Shown: positions 16,519 through 25,326 of the stretch, one piece after another
Layout of the letters: every line of letters begins with the position of its first letter
How positions within the stretch are numbered: position 1 is the stretch's first letter
NCBI GenBank assembly: GCA_012103505.1
Contig: WLWP01000001.1
Location: 124,001-188,000, forward strand
Length of the DNA: 64,000 bases
Reading direction: 5' to 3'
Source of the DNA: Pseudomonadales bacterium
GTDB taxonomy: Bacteria > Pseudomonadota > Gammaproteobacteria > Pseudomonadales > Azotimanducaceae
Position numbers and translations under genes: made by a program
The notes under the pieces: model-generated
The model's database searches: none
The model's input: only the letters and a program-made list of their open reading frames with translations
What the model was told of the DNA's origin: nothing

Positions 16519-18499
16519 CTAAGAATCTAACTTCTTCAGCAGTTAAATTCACTTCGAGTGCACGGATACAACTCGAGAGCTCTTGTAAGTTTCTCGGCCC
16601 AACTAACGAGAAGGTCGGGAAAGGTTGCGTGAGTACGTAGGCGAGCGCAACGTTGATGAGCTCTGTTCCTCGATCTTCGGCGATAGCTGCAGCTCGTGCT
16701 CGTCGAGCTCTGTTTTCTGGGCTATCCCAGACGCGAAGTAGTTCGTGAGCGGTGGGCTCGGCTCCAGTCATACTCAACCTATCACCGTTATGCTGGTCGA
16801 GCACCTGAGCGCCCCAGTCCGTAAAGAAGCCCCTTGCTTGAGACGACCACGGGAACAAAGGAATCTGCTTTTCTTGTAAGTAGGTCAGATACTCAGGCTG
16901 GCTTGCTGTTTCGACACCCGGCCAGACCGGCGAAATCATGGTGGCTAGACTGAAGTTGTTTGAAATAGCTTCCAATCCTTGTAAGCCGTTTTCTGCAGCC
17001 CATTCGTTGGCTTCGCGAACTCGATTAAGGGTCCAATTGGATCCACCAAAAGTTCGGATACGTCCTTTGCTGACTTCATCGTTGAGGGCGCTGATAAAGT
17101 CTCCAACCGGAATTTCTAGATTGTCTCGATGCAGAAAATAAACGTCGATGTAGTCAGTCTGCAGCCGGTCCAAGGAGATATCGAGCTCCGTGGCGATCGC
17201 CTCAGGGTAGCAATTTGGACTGTGTGCGCCCTTGCCGATTAAGACAATGTCCTCACGAACTTCCCGTTGGGAATGCCAATGGCCAAACAAAGCCTCTACT
17301 TGGCCGCCGCCATAAATGTGCGCGGTGTCATAGCAGTTGCCACCCCGCTCAAAGAAGTCATCCCACATCACTGCTGCATGGCTGATAGAAGGTTGATTAT
17401 CGCAACCCATAACAAGCCGAGAGACGGGTTTTTCAATCGTCGCCAAGTTCTGTCTCGGAATGACGGGGGTTAGCTGAGGAGATAGACCGCCAAGCAAGTG
17501 CCCAGGATGATTTGCAGGTTCTTCTTCTTGGTAGGTCAAGCCGATCCCAGCACGCCATTGATCAAGAGCAGCTGCGTTTCCCAAGCTGTCTTGCCAGTTC
17601 ATCTTTGGTGATTGGACTAGACCAGCCTTTAGGCATTCTGCCACGTGGTCTGCCTCTAGAGCGTAGATGTTCGCCGTTTCGCCAGAAACGACTTGTGCGT
17701 TGCTACCGTGAACTTGCAAAGACCATGTATTGCCTCTTGGGTGCCACGGTTCCACGATCTCGATGCGCCCTTCAGATCCATAAATAGTTGCGTTGTTCTG
17801 CAGGTCTAGCTGCACGGCGGTAGACAACTGTGCCGTTACATCACCCGCAAATGTGAGGAGGGCGCTCGCCCACTCGTCGACACCAGTTTGGCCGATGTGA
17901 CCGCGACCGGTAATTTCAACCGGTTCGCCAGCAACGAGGCGCGCCAAAGAGACTGGATAGCAGCCCACGTCCATGATGCCGCCGCCAGCTAGCTCGTTGG
18001 CAAATAAACGTGAGGATTCGACGATGGGCGTATTGAAACCGAATTGCGCCTCGATGTGGCGAACCGAGCCAATGGCGCCCTCTGCGATAAGATCGAGGAT
18101 CTTCTGTGTCTGCGGATGGACCCGATACATAAAGGCTTCCATCAAGAAGGTTTGTTGGCGGCTGGCGGCTTCCACCATTGCCATCACCTGTGCATGGTTT
18201 AGGCCGAGTGGTTTTTCGCAGAGTACAGCTTTGCCTGCCTGGAGCGCACGAATAGCCCACTTGGCGTGGTCTGTATGAGGCGTGGCGACATAGATCGCGT
18301 CGACCTCAGGGTCATTAATCAGCGCTTCGTAGCTTGCATGAGCTGAAGAAAGCCCAGGATATTGCACCTTGAAGTGATCTGCCGATTCTTGGCTGCGCGA
18401 GCCAACTGCTTGTAGCTGTCCAAGGCGAGATTCAGACACGCCCTCAGCGAATTTGTGAGCGATGCTTCCAGTGGCAAGAATGCCCCAACGTATGGTCAT
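16502..18499 (-). CDS. Bifunctional Gfo/Idh/MocA dehydrogenase - aldo/keto reductase fusion
   Basis: A 665-residue two-domain protein. Residues 1-325 are a Gfo/Idh/MocA oxidoreductase: dinucleotide-binding start RWGILATGSIAHKFAEG, the EKP motif at 95-97 (catalytic Lys96), and the substrate domain with GGGIMDVGCYP. Residues ~350-660 are an aldo/keto reductase with tetrad residues Asp391, Tyr396 (CYDTAHIYGGG), Lys423 (LIGKG) and His457 (YFLHRD). Both halves appear active. They may act in sequence on a sugar or polyol with shared NAD(P)(H) recycling. No stop or frameshift separates the halves and the linker is only ~25 residues (325-350), so this looks like a genuine fusion. It is transcribed alone, facing away from a large gene-free region that carries a palindrome. 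Confidence 0.88.
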   Translation of the reverse strand: MTIRWGILATGSIAHKFAEGVSESRLGQLQAVGSRSQESADHFKVQYPGLSSAHASYEALINDPEVDAIYVATPHTDHAKWAIRALQAGKAVLCEKPLGLNHAQVMAMVEAASRQQTFLMEAFMYRVHPQTQKILDLIAEGAIGSVRHIEAQFGFNTPIVESSRLFANELAGGGIMDVGCYPVSLARLVAGEPVEITGRGHIGQTGVDEWASALLTFAGDVTAQLSTAVQLDLQNNATIYGSEGRIEIVEPWHPRGNTWSLQVHGSNAQVVSGETANIYALEADHVAECLKAGLVQSPKMNWQDSLGNAAALDQWRAGIGLTYQEEEPANHPGHLLGGLSPQLTPVIPRQNLATIEKPVSRLVMGCDNQPSISHAAVMWDDFFERGGNCYDTAHIYGGGQVEALFGHWHSQREVREDIVLIGKGAHSPNCYPEAIATELDISLDRLQTDYIDVYFLHRDNLEIPVGDFISALNDEVSKGRIRTFGGSNWTLNRVREANEWAAENGLQGLEAISNNFSLATMISPVWPGVETASQPEYLTYLQEKQIPLFPWSSQARGFFTDWGAQVLDQHNGDRLSMTGAEPTAHELLRVWDSPENRARRARAAAIAEDRGTELINVALAYVLTQPFPTFSLVGPRNLQELSSCIRALEVNLTAEEVRFLANGAD

Positions 18500-18945
18500 G
18501 TACGGTCCTCAGGGCCCATTTAGCAAAAATAGCTTTCCTAGCTGCTTTCTCCGAACGGTTTCTTCCAAGAAACCGCCCCTCTTTACCATTTAGAGGCAAG
18601 TCGGGCGAGCGAATCGCGATTCCCTCGCTGTCTATAAAGTCCGGTCACGAACTGGTTAAACGCTAATTAGGCAAGATAAATTACAAAATGGGCGGATTCG
18701 TCAATATTGTGCGGGTATTCACTGTGAAATTCGTCAGACACCCGTAAATTTCAGCATATCCGTTGAGGTCCTTTGGACACAAGCGGTGCGCCCTAACTGA
18801 GGCAAATGGGGCTGGCGCGAAAGCGGAGGCAAAATTGAGCGGGTGAGAACTTCCATACTCTCTCAATGATCTTCCAAACTATCCTCAGTTTGACTTAAGG
18901 AATGTAGGTCAGACTATGTTGTGTGGCTAGTGACGAGGGATGCTC
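18500..18945. other. Gene-free divergent regulatory region
   Basis: About 450 bp separate the divergent starts of the fusion enzyme and a small secreted protein. I see no convincing gene in it. It contains one near-perfect palindrome close to the fusion gene and, toward the other gene, a TTGACT at 18890 with TATGTT at 18915, a possible but over-long (19 bp) sigma70-type promoter. The rest is unremarkable. Confidence 0.5.
18556..18575. promoter_or_regulatory. Palindromic operator-like site upstream of the fusion oxidoreductase
   Basis: CGGTTTCTT and AAGAAACCG form perfect 9-bp arms around a 2-bp centre, about 57 bp before the fusion gene start. The tiny spacer makes an RNA hairpin unlikely and a dimeric repressor site (LacI- or GntR-like) more natural; the regulator is not identified. 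Confidence 0.4.
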
Positions 18946-19287
18946 ATGTATCCGAAGACCGTTATGAAACGACTACGCACCCAAGCGATGGGTGCAATCC
19001 TATTTGTTGGTTTGGCAGGCAGTGCGGTCGCCGACGAAGCACTCAAGGACGGTGACCGGAATACCGGCCAGGTTATGAGGGCAGTACCAGTCGACAAAGA
19101 CTATGCATTGGGTCTTGCCCGTTTCGACCTAGACGCCCACACGGAAATCCTCGGCTGGCAGGTAGCAGATCGCTGGTATTTTGGTCGCCAGGATGGTGAG
19201 GATTCAGGTTTAACCCTGGTCTGGCAAGCTGAAGAGAACCAGGTCAGCCTATCCAAGGATGGGGTGCGCTTAACACGGCGTTTCTAA
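18946..19287 (+). CDS. Small secreted protein, unknown function
   Basis: A 113-residue protein with a cleavable signal peptide: basic start (PKTVMKRLRTQ), hydrophobic core AMGAILFVGLAGSAVA, and a plausible cleavage after AVADEA. The mature part is about 80 residues, with a Trp-rich middle (EILGWQVADRWYFG) and a LTLVWQ strand near the end. I do not recognise the family. The ATG is chosen because GAGGG lies six bases before it; an ATG 6 bp upstream and another 18 bp downstream are alternatives. It is followed after about 160 bp by a convergent small secreted gene. Confidence 0.6.
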   Translation: MYPKTVMKRLRTQAMGAILFVGLAGSAVADEALKDGDRNTGQVMRAVPVDKDYALGLARFDLDAHTEILGWQVADRWYFGRQDGEDSGLTLVWQAEENQVSLSKDGVRLTRRF

Positions 19288-19381
19288 ACTGAGAAAGCCA
19301 ACCCTCAAGAAGACTGTGCTAGAGAAGATTACACTGTGACCCTAAGACAAGAATCTAAAACAAGAGAGAAAACCAAGAAAC

Positions 19382-19426
19382 CAAAAAAAGAGTGTGTAGG
19401 CGCTCATGAGGACACGTCTACACACT
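19382..19426 (-). terminator. Rho-independent terminator
   Basis: Read on the minus strand, the arms AGTGTGTAG and CTACACACT (9 of 9 pairs, 18-nt loop) are followed at once by a CTTTTTTTGG run. It lies 25 bp past the stop of the minus-strand secreted gene and fits its terminator. Confidence 0.7.
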
Positions 19427-19450
19427 GAGGGGTTGGTTTAAGCCGAAATT

Positions 19451-19804
19451 TTAGTTCTGGGCGAGTTCTACACGGACTCGCGCACCGCGATCTTGTACCC
19501 ATTGACCAGGTTCGACGCTAGCGTTCAGAAGTTTGGCGCCGCGACGATCAGTCGCGCAGGAAATGCGCACAAGTGTCCGTTCGCTACCTTCCCAGCGTGA
19601 GCCGTTGATGAAGTAGTTGGTCTTTTCGTTCTCTTTGTTCAAAAGATAGGTTCGCTTGGTCGCGAGGCCATTGCTCTGTTCGTCCACGGCTTTGACGCAC
19701 GTTTGGAAACCGCGGAACTCGGCGGTTGAGCTGTTTTTAGCCTGCACCGTCGTTGCGGTGGCGGCGGCAGTAAGCGTGACTGCGAGGATAAGAGATTTGT
19801 TCAT
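19451..19804 (-). CDS. Small secreted protein with two cysteines, unknown function
   Basis: A 117-residue protein with a clear signal peptide (MNKSLILAVTLTAAATATTVQA, cleavage before KNSS). The mature part of about 95 residues has two Cys, in FQTCVKAV and RISCATD, which could form a disulfide in the periplasm. The start has AAGGAAT upstream. It is divergent from the LysR gene, with an inverted-repeat site between them, so LysR control is plausible. No family recognised. Confidence 0.65.
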   Translation of the reverse strand: MNKSLILAVTLTAAATATTVQAKNSSTAEFRGFQTCVKAVDEQSNGLATKRTYLLNKENEKTNYFINGSRWEGSERTLVRISCATDRRGAKLLNASVEPGQWVQDRGARVRVELAQN

Positions 19805-19874
19805 TTGTATTCCTTTAAAGCCAAATTTATGAATTCTTGCTAATCCGTCGCCGTTTCGGGGGTTGTGAATTAGT

Positions 19875-19889
19875 GTTACTTAACGTAAC
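19875..19889. promoter_or_regulatory. GTTAC-N5-GTAAC inverted repeat, possible LysR site
   Basis: The divergent region before the LysR gene has the dyad GTTAC-TTAAC-GTAAC, and a further GTAAC about 30 bp on (19916-19920). LysR regulators usually bind T-N11-A dyads in the region shared with a divergent gene, so this is a candidate autoregulatory site. Assignment is inference. Confidence 0.35.
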
Positions 19890-20093
19890 GTAATATCTTC
19901 AATCCGGGAACTAAAGTAACGTATAAGCTGGATTGCAGGAATGAACAGGCTGAAATGCAAACTTTTTGTGACACGGTGATTTAGGCAGGAAAGTGAGCGA
20001 ATTATTGAGGCTGGTAGCGCCATTCGCGCTTGTTTGTGCTCTCAATTGGGTCTAGCCAAGGGATAAAGCGTTGAACCAACTGCGGAGCACTAC

Positions 20094-21002
20094 ATGCTTG
20101 GACATCCGGCTTTTAATCTTGATTGGAATCTAGTTCGCACTTTCGTCGCCGTCGCGCATGCGGGTAGCCTTGCGGCAGGTGCTAAACATGTTGGCATCAC
20201 ACATCCCACAGCCGCGAGGCACATACAGACCCTTGAGGAAAAGCTTGGCTTTAACCTCTTTTCCAGAACAAGTCAGGGGCTAAAACTAAATGACGTTGGC
20301 AAGCAGGTTGCGGACGCCGCGCAAGATATGCACGCCTCCGCGCTTGCCTTCCAAGCGAGTACAGAAAGGGTACGGGCAAAACCAGTCGATCGGGTTCGGA
20401 TCGGCGTCTCGGAGATTCTTGCTGAACTCTTGCCTGTATTGTTATTGAAATCCGCTGACGCATCAGAGCCGCTAGCGATCGACATGGTGGTCTCCAATAA
20501 CCTCTTGAATTTACTTAACCGGGATGCCGATTTTGCGGTTCGGCATGTGAGGCCTGAACAACAAGAACTAGTCTGCAAGCGTGTGGGCTTGCTGGCTATG
20601 GGTGCCTATGCCAGTCGAGAGTATGCGTCGAAATTCGATGCGGAGAAATTTTCTGATTTCGCCAGCCATCAGTTTATTGAAGGCCTTACCCGTGATTACT
20701 TAACGCGCGGGGCTGCGAAGCAGGGGCTTGGTATTGATGACAAGCAGATTATGTTCCGTACCGATTCAGTCGCTAGTCAAAGAGCAGCAATTAGTGCTGG
20801 CTGGGGAGTCGGGGTACTACCTGTTTGGATGGGGCAGCGCGAGGAAGACTGGGTATCCGTATTTCCTGACGGGGGTGTGATTGATATGGATGTGTGGTTG
20901 GTCGCCCGTCCAGAGGTGCGTGATAACGATACACTTAAGTCGGCATTCTCGGCGTTGGGCCAAGCCTTAGAAGACAACCTAGCGTCACTGGGTTGTAATT
21001 AA
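20094..21002 (+). CDS. LysR family transcriptional regulator
   Basis: A 302-residue LysR-type regulator. The N-terminal winged helix is textbook: NLVRTFVAVAHAGSLAAGAKHVGITHPTAARHIQTLEEKLG followed by FNLFSRTSQGLKLNDVG. The remainder is the periplasmic-binding-like effector domain. This sequence type (AVAHAGSLAAGAK, HPTAARHI) resembles the GcvA/PerR-like subgroup. The ATG follows GGAG. The neighbouring divergent gene encodes a small secreted protein and the convergent one an SDR, so its target is uncertain. A strong hairpin starts within its stop codon. Confidence 0.9.
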   Translation: MLGHPAFNLDWNLVRTFVAVAHAGSLAAGAKHVGITHPTAARHIQTLEEKLGFNLFSRTSQGLKLNDVGKQVADAAQDMHASALAFQASTERVRAKPVDRVRIGVSEILAELLPVLLLKSADASEPLAIDMVVSNNLLNLLNRDADFAVRHVRPEQQELVCKRVGLLAMGAYASREYASKFDAEKFSDFASHQFIEGLTRDYLTRGAAKQGLGIDDKQIMFRTDSVASQRAAISAGWGVGVLPVWMGQREEDWVSVFPDGGVIDMDVWLVARPEVRDNDTLKSAFSALGQALEDNLASLGCN

Positions 21003-21020
21003 GCGGGGACGGCCCCGCTT
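21001..21020. terminator. Bidirectional hairpin between convergent LysR and SDR genes
   Basis: AAGCGGGG-acgg-CCCCGCTT is a perfect 8-bp GC-rich stem with a 4-nt loop, flanked by A/T pairs that serve both directions. It sits between two convergent stops, as expected for a shared terminator; the T-tract is short. Confidence 0.65.
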
Positions 21021-21038
21021 TGCTGTGAGCTTCGGGTG

Positions 21039-21950
21039 TTAGATTTCGATCGTATTGTCCGTGTCTGCCGCAGCTAAGTTTTCTTGTCGGGCAGAAACAA
21101 GATCGGGCACGATGTTGTCGAGCTCATCAAGTGACCAGAGACCGTCGCGTTTCTTGTACTGCTTGATAACGCGCGGTTGTTGCATGATGCCAACGCCGCC
21201 ACGTCCAGAGTGGAAAATCTCCGATGTAATACCGCCTGCTTCTTCTGTTGCCAGCCACGCAACGATGGGTGCGACGTGTTGTGGACCGCCTTGTTCAAGT
21301 TCTTGATCGCCCACCGACTCGCCTCGATTTTCCCGTAGAGGAATTGTCATTCGCGTTAGCGCACCTGGTGAAATCGTATTAACTGTACAACCGTACTTCG
21401 CAAGTTCCAGCGCAAGGACGCGCGAGAAGCCCGCAATACCCGCTTTCGCAGCGCCGTAGTTTGCTTGCCCGAAGTTCCCATACAGCCCTGACACGCTGGA
21501 GAAGTTGATGATGCGACAACCGGTTCGGTTGTGTTCACGAATATATTGAGCGAATGGGCGCGAGCAACAGTAGTGACCCTTGAGGTGTACCGCGAGCACG
21601 GCGTCCCATTGGCTTTCTTCCATTTTGAAGATGGTGACATCCCGTAAGATGCCCGCATTGTTAACGAGAATATCCATACCGCCGAATGCGTCGACTGCGG
21701 TTGCGACGAGAGACTGACCACCGGCCACCTCTGCAACCGAGGCAGTATTACTCACCGCTTCACCACCCGCGGCACGTATCTCGGCCACCACATCGTCCGC
21801 GATATTCGTTGTACCCGTACCGTCGGTATTGCCACCGAGATCATTAACCACCACTTTGGCACCTTCCGATGCCATTAGCAGTGCGATGTCCCGGCCAATC
21901 CCTCTACCTGCGCCGGTAACTACCGCTACCTTGTCGTCTAGTCGGCCCAT
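21039..21950 (-). CDS. Short-chain dehydrogenase/reductase (17-beta-HSD4/MFE-2 dehydrogenase-like)
   Basis: A 303-residue SDR with cofactor motif TGAGRGIG (12-19), NNAG (97-100), and catalytic Ser151/152, Tyr165 and Lys169 (YGAAKAG). The start GRLDDKVAVVTGAG and the NDLGG segment (36-40) match the (3R)-hydroxyacyl-CoA dehydrogenase-like SDRs seen in sterol side-chain and fatty-acyl degradation, rather than FabG. A C-terminal extension of about 50 residues beyond the core ends in DTDNTIEI. The start has AAAGGGGAACGAG. It diverges from a histidine phosphatase gene. Confidence 0.85.
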   Translation of the reverse strand: MGRLDDKVAVVTGAGRGIGRDIALLMASEGAKVVVNDLGGNTDGTGTTNIADDVVAEIRAAGGEAVSNTASVAEVAGGQSLVATAVDAFGGMDILVNNAGILRDVTIFKMEESQWDAVLAVHLKGHYCCSRPFAQYIREHNRTGCRIINFSSVSGLYGNFGQANYGAAKAGIAGFSRVLALELAKYGCTVNTISPGALTRMTIPLRENRGESVGDQELEQGGPQHVAPIVAWLATEEAGGITSEIFHSGRGGVGIMQQPRVIKQYKKRDGLWSLDELDNIVPDLVSARQENLAAADTDNTIEI

Positions 21951-22019
21951 CTCGTTCCCCTTTGTTCGTGTTCGCAGTTAGGATAGTGGGCTTTTGATCA
22001 GCGAAAAAGGGGAACGTAA

Positions 22020-22721
22020 GTGGACGATGGGGTTTTGCCGGAACACTTAAGTGAACACTTTGGCCAGGAAACTGGACGCCTCGTTGCGCAAGTGTTTGAA
22101 GAAGGGGTAGACCGAGCTGTGCTCTTGATGCGTCATAGTGCCAGAACGTTCGATCGCTCCATTAACGATCTGTTGAATGATTTGACCGATCACGGCCGGA
22201 ACCTGTGTGCATCGCTTGGCGAATCCCTACCTAAAGACCTGCGCGTGCGCGGCTACGCTAGCCCCCCGCGGCGTTGTGTAGAGACAGCAGAACTTGTAAT
22301 CAATGCCCACGTGGCCGCAGGTGGCGACGGTGCTCGAACCCGCGCGCTTGAAGCACTCGGGGTTTTCTATGTCTTAGATCAACAAAAGATGTGGAAAATC
22401 CTCACATCCTCGAATGGCTTGGCCGACTACGTGGCGAAGTGGTTTGCAGAGGAGTTACCCGTAGATGCCATGATTCCAGCACCGCAAGCGGTCGACTTGG
22501 TGATGCAGGTACTGTTGCCAAAGCTTGCCACCCCTATGGAGGGCAGGTCTTTAGATTTGTGTGTAACCCACGATATGACCGTCTTTACAATGCGCCATGG
22601 CCTAGGTTTAGAACCGGTATCCGGGCCAGATGTTGAGTTTCTTGATGGTCTGATTTTGTTTGAAAAAGGCGGGCGCAAATTTGTGCGTAGCCACCACGGT
22701 GGTGAGATCGAAGTTTCTTAA
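22020..22721 (+). CDS. Histidine phosphatase superfamily protein
   Basis: A 233-residue protein with the phosphohistidine motif LLMRHSART (35-43; Arg38, His39), the substrate-binding PPRRCVETAE segment (82-91) and the second catalytic His184 in CVTHDMTV. It is thus probably an active phosphomonoesterase or mutase-like enzyme of the branch that includes many unknown-substrate phosphatases. The start is GTG with AGGGGAACG upstream. About 35 extra residues precede the motif compared with short family members. A GC-rich hairpin follows the stop. Confidence 0.8.
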   Translation: MDDGVLPEHLSEHFGQETGRLVAQVFEEGVDRAVLLMRHSARTFDRSINDLLNDLTDHGRNLCASLGESLPKDLRVRGYASPPRRCVETAELVINAHVAAGGDGARTRALEALGVFYVLDQQKMWKILTSSNGLADYVAKWFAEELPVDAMIPAPQAVDLVMQVLLPKLATPMEGRSLDLCVTHDMTVFTMRHGLGLEPVSGPDVEFLDGLILFEKGGRKFVRSHHGGEIEVS

Positions 22722-22728
22722 ACAAGAA

Positions 22729-22747
22729 AGCCCGCGCAGGGCGGGCT
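22729..22747. terminator. Hairpin terminator between convergent genes
   Basis: AGCCCGC-GCAGG-GCGGGCT gives a 7-bp GC stem. On the minus strand it is followed by TTTCTTGTTT, a reasonable termination tract for the secreted-protein gene; in the plus direction the tract is weaker. Confidence 0.65.
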
Positions 22748-22771
22748 CTAATCTTGGCTTAGTTACGTAGG

Positions 22772-23398
22772 TTACCACGCACGTGGAAAGTTGCCATGGA
22801 ATGCAAGGTCCCAACTATTGCGACCGCCTCTTCGATGACTGTACTGGCGCTTACGGGGTTCTAACACCAACCGCACGTTATTGACGCGACCTCGATTAAC
22901 ATCCAGGACCCAATGAGCCTTGCGATGGGCAAATGGTGCATGGATGGCGGTCCGACCATCGAGATATTTTTCTCGTGAGAATTGCTTCCCGACCCGAAGA
23001 CGAACCGTACCTGGATCGTAGCGGCGGCTTCTGCCGTCGACAACCACGCGAACCAAATGGTAGTTCTTTAGGTTAACCTCGTGGTAACGCTTGGCCAGTT
23101 TTCGCAGCGCGATACGGTCAGTGCCTCTAACCCGAACAGGTAGATCAAGTTTGATCCGTTCGCCTCGATAGTGGTCGCCGCGAGCGTAATGTCGCCTGTC
23201 GCGTTTGTTATCGTAGCGGTGGTTATCTCGATAGCGTTGATCATCGCGCTGGTAGTTAGGTTTGTCCGCGCCTCGATTTCGATCAAAGTGACGGTCACCA
23301 CGATCGGCGTTGGCAGAAGCCGCGCCAAAAAGTAGACCAACGGTAACAATCGATGTAATGAGGATGGATTTATTGGACTGTGAGTTCGTCATTTTCAT
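22772..23398 (-). CDS. Secreted Arg/His/Asp-rich protein, unknown function
   Basis: A 208-residue exported protein. A signal peptide (KSILITSIVTVGLLFGAASANA, about 9-30) is followed by a very charged low-complexity stretch of about 50 residues dense in Arg, Asp, His and Tyr (for example RDDQRYRDNHRYDNKRDRR), then a folded-looking domain (DLPVRVRGTDRIALRKLAKRYHEVNL onward) rich in beta segments. The low-complexity part might bind metal, nucleic acid or envelope polymers; this is inference. The ATG with AGGAGAG upstream is chosen; a longer frame extends into non-coding sequence. The gene is monocistronic. Confidence 0.7.
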   Translation of the reverse strand: MKMTNSQSNKSILITSIVTVGLLFGAASANADRGDRHFDRNRGADKPNYQRDDQRYRDNHRYDNKRDRRHYARGDHYRGERIKLDLPVRVRGTDRIALRKLAKRYHEVNLKNYHLVRVVVDGRSRRYDPGTVRLRVGKQFSREKYLDGRTAIHAPFAHRKAHWVLDVNRGRVNNVRLVLEPRKRQYSHRRGGRNSWDLAFHGNFPRAW

Positions 23399-23640
23399 GG
23401 CACTCTCCTGCTTTGTTTGAGCGTGGTGCCATAATGTGCTGAGTTGCCTGAACCGGCAGTGAACTGAATCTGAATGGGTTCTGAACCGAACATTGCGCGT
23501 ATGAAGTCGGTCGTCCTTGACCACGCGCAACATCCGTTTCACTTAAACTTAGTATTGAATTTTCTTTTGTCCAGCTTGGTGAATAGAGTTAATTGTGTTG
23601 CAGGCTTTCTAGCCGGTGCGCAGCAAAGATAGGAGAGCAT

Positions 23641-24417
23641 ATGAGACTAGTGTGGATACTAGGATTGATGGTTTTTGCGTTGCATGCAGGTGCCGAGCCC
23701 GATGAAAAACGGCGCTACCACATCGAAGATGGCACTGAGCTGGAGATGAACATCTTTATCCCAGGCGCAAGTGTCAGATCTGGCATCGTTTTGTTTTTTG
23801 GTGGTGGTTGGCGGGTCGGGTCGCCTAGGCAGTTCTTTCCTTTTTGCGATGTCTTAAAAACGCGTGGTATTGCTTGTTTCGTCCCAGACTATCGGGTTTC
23901 TAGCAGGCAAGGCACTGACGGCGTGGATGCGCTCAATGATGCCCGTGCTGCGGTTTCATGGGTTGCGGCGCACAGTGAAGAGTTCGGAATTGATGAGGAC
24001 AAAATATATGTTGGCGGTGGTTCTGCAGGCGGACACTTGGCCGCGGCCCTAACCATGATTCCGCGCGAGGGATTTGAATTCGAACCCGCCGGAATGGTGT
24101 TATTTAACCCTGCGGTTAATCTCACAAGTGGCGGACCGCGCTTACAGGCGATATTTAGAAATGCAGCTGACCAATACTCGCCCAGCGAATATGTGCGTGC
24201 GAGCCTATCCAGCACCTGGATAGTGCACGGCACGGCTGACAAAATCGTGCCTCACCAATCCGTGGTGGATTTTTGCGATCGCATGGAAGCTGTCGGGAAT
24301 GCTTGCGAGCTGCATAGTTTCGAAAATCAGGGGCACGGCTTCTTTAACGCCGGTCGCCCAGCACATGGCGACGTACTGGCGGCTTTGCTAAACCATTTGA
24401 GTGGCTCAGAGCGCTAA
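23641..24417 (+). CDS. Secreted alpha/beta hydrolase, BD-FAE/carboxylesterase-like
   Basis: A 258-residue protein with a signal peptide (MRLVWILGLMVFALHAGA). The fold signatures are the oxyanion loop FFGGGWRVGS (52-61, GGGW in place of HGGGW), the nucleophile GGGSAGG (125-131, Ser128), Asp200 in GTADKIVP and His232 in NQGHGFF. All triad residues are present, so an active esterase or lipase-like enzyme outside the cytoplasm is expected. The ATG follows AGGAGAG and gives a clean signal peptide; an upstream in-frame start would not. It converges on the sulfurtransferase gene. Confidence 0.85.
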   Translation: MRLVWILGLMVFALHAGAEPDEKRRYHIEDGTELEMNIFIPGASVRSGIVLFFGGGWRVGSPRQFFPFCDVLKTRGIACFVPDYRVSSRQGTDGVDALNDARAAVSWVAAHSEEFGIDEDKIYVGGGSAGGHLAAALTMIPREGFEFEPAGMVLFNPAVNLTSGGPRLQAIFRNAADQYSPSEYVRASLSSTWIVHGTADKIVPHQSVVDFCDRMEAVGNACELHSFENQGHGFFNAGRPAHGDVLAALLNHLSGSER

Positions 24418-24459
24418 CAAAGGGTGTTTGATCTTTGCTTTGCGTCTAGAGCCGGTTGT

Positions 24460-25326
24460 TTACGGTTCGGCACCAACTGTCAGCGGTCGCTCTGGATCGG
24501 ATACCCACTCGGACATCGAACCATCATATACGGCCACTTCTTCTTGGCCGCAAAGGAGGCAGGAAAAGGCGTCCAGTGTTGCCGCGATGCCACCCCCGCA
24601 ATACGTGATGACTTTGTTAGCAGACAGCATACCTTGCTCTTCTAAGGCATCGCGTAGTTGCTCGGCCGGTAAGAAAAACTCGTTGTCGAGGAGTGTGTCG
24701 TAGTAGACGAGTTTGCTGCCGGGTATATGACCGCGTCGCACATAGAAGAAATCCCCCGTTCCTTCGTAGAGTGACTTGGAGAGCGAATTAATCGTACAAA
24801 CAGCGCCATCAATGCCTGCTTCTACCTCGCCAGTGTCTGCAAAGTGTTGGGCAATGGGAGCAGCGGTGAAGGTTGTTGCGGCATATTCGTTGACCCCTGA
24901 CTCGAGTGGGAAGTCTGCAACTTTCCATGCCGCGAGATTGCCATTCAAGATTGCCATGTTGGTGTGTCCTGCGTACTTCAGGAGCCACCATGCGCGGGTT
25001 GCCCACATGAGGTGGCCAGATGAATAGAGGACGACCCGGTGATTGGCATTGATGCCTGAAGCACCGATGGCGTCAGCAAGTTGCCCGGGTTGCGGTAGCG
25101 TAAAACGGAGTTCGCTTTCTGTGTCTGCCCATTCCTCAGCCAGATCAATGAACCCAGCACCGGGGATGTGAGCTTGCTCGAAGAGTTCTCGCCCGGATGT
25201 CATTTCATAGCCATGGCCTTTGGGGGCAAGAAACACAGCGCAATCAAACACGCGCAGATTTTCATCGCCAAGGGCAGCCTCAAGTTCAGCAGCGGTGACT
25301 AGATATTCTGGGTGGTTATAGGCCAT
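24460..25326 (-). CDS. Sulfurtransferase with two rhodanese domains
   Basis: A 288-residue tandem rhodanese. The N-terminal domain is inactive-type (no Cys at the loop; SSGHLMWATRAWW at about 102-114). The C-terminal domain carries the active Cys243 in TYCGGGIAAT. This loop differs from the CG[ST]GVTA of 3-mercaptopyruvate sulfurtransferase and the CRKGVT of thiosulfate sulfurtransferase, so donor specificity is unclear. The enzyme moves sulfane sulfur to a thiophile such as cyanide or a protein. Its start overlaps the preceding glycosylase-like gene by 28 bp, so the two are cotranscribed. Confidence 0.85.
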   Translation of the reverse strand: MAYNHPEYLVTAAELEAALGDENLRVFDCAVFLAPKGHGYEMTSGRELFEQAHIPGAGFIDLAEEWADTESELRFTLPQPGQLADAIGASGINANHRVVLYSSGHLMWATRAWWLLKYAGHTNMAILNGNLAAWKVADFPLESGVNEYAATTFTAAPIAQHFADTGEVEAGIDGAVCTINSLSKSLYEGTGDFFYVRRGHIPGSKLVYYDTLLDNEFFLPAEQLRDALEEQGMLSANKVITYCGGGIAATLDAFSCLLCGQEEVAVYDGSMSEWVSDPERPLTVGAEP

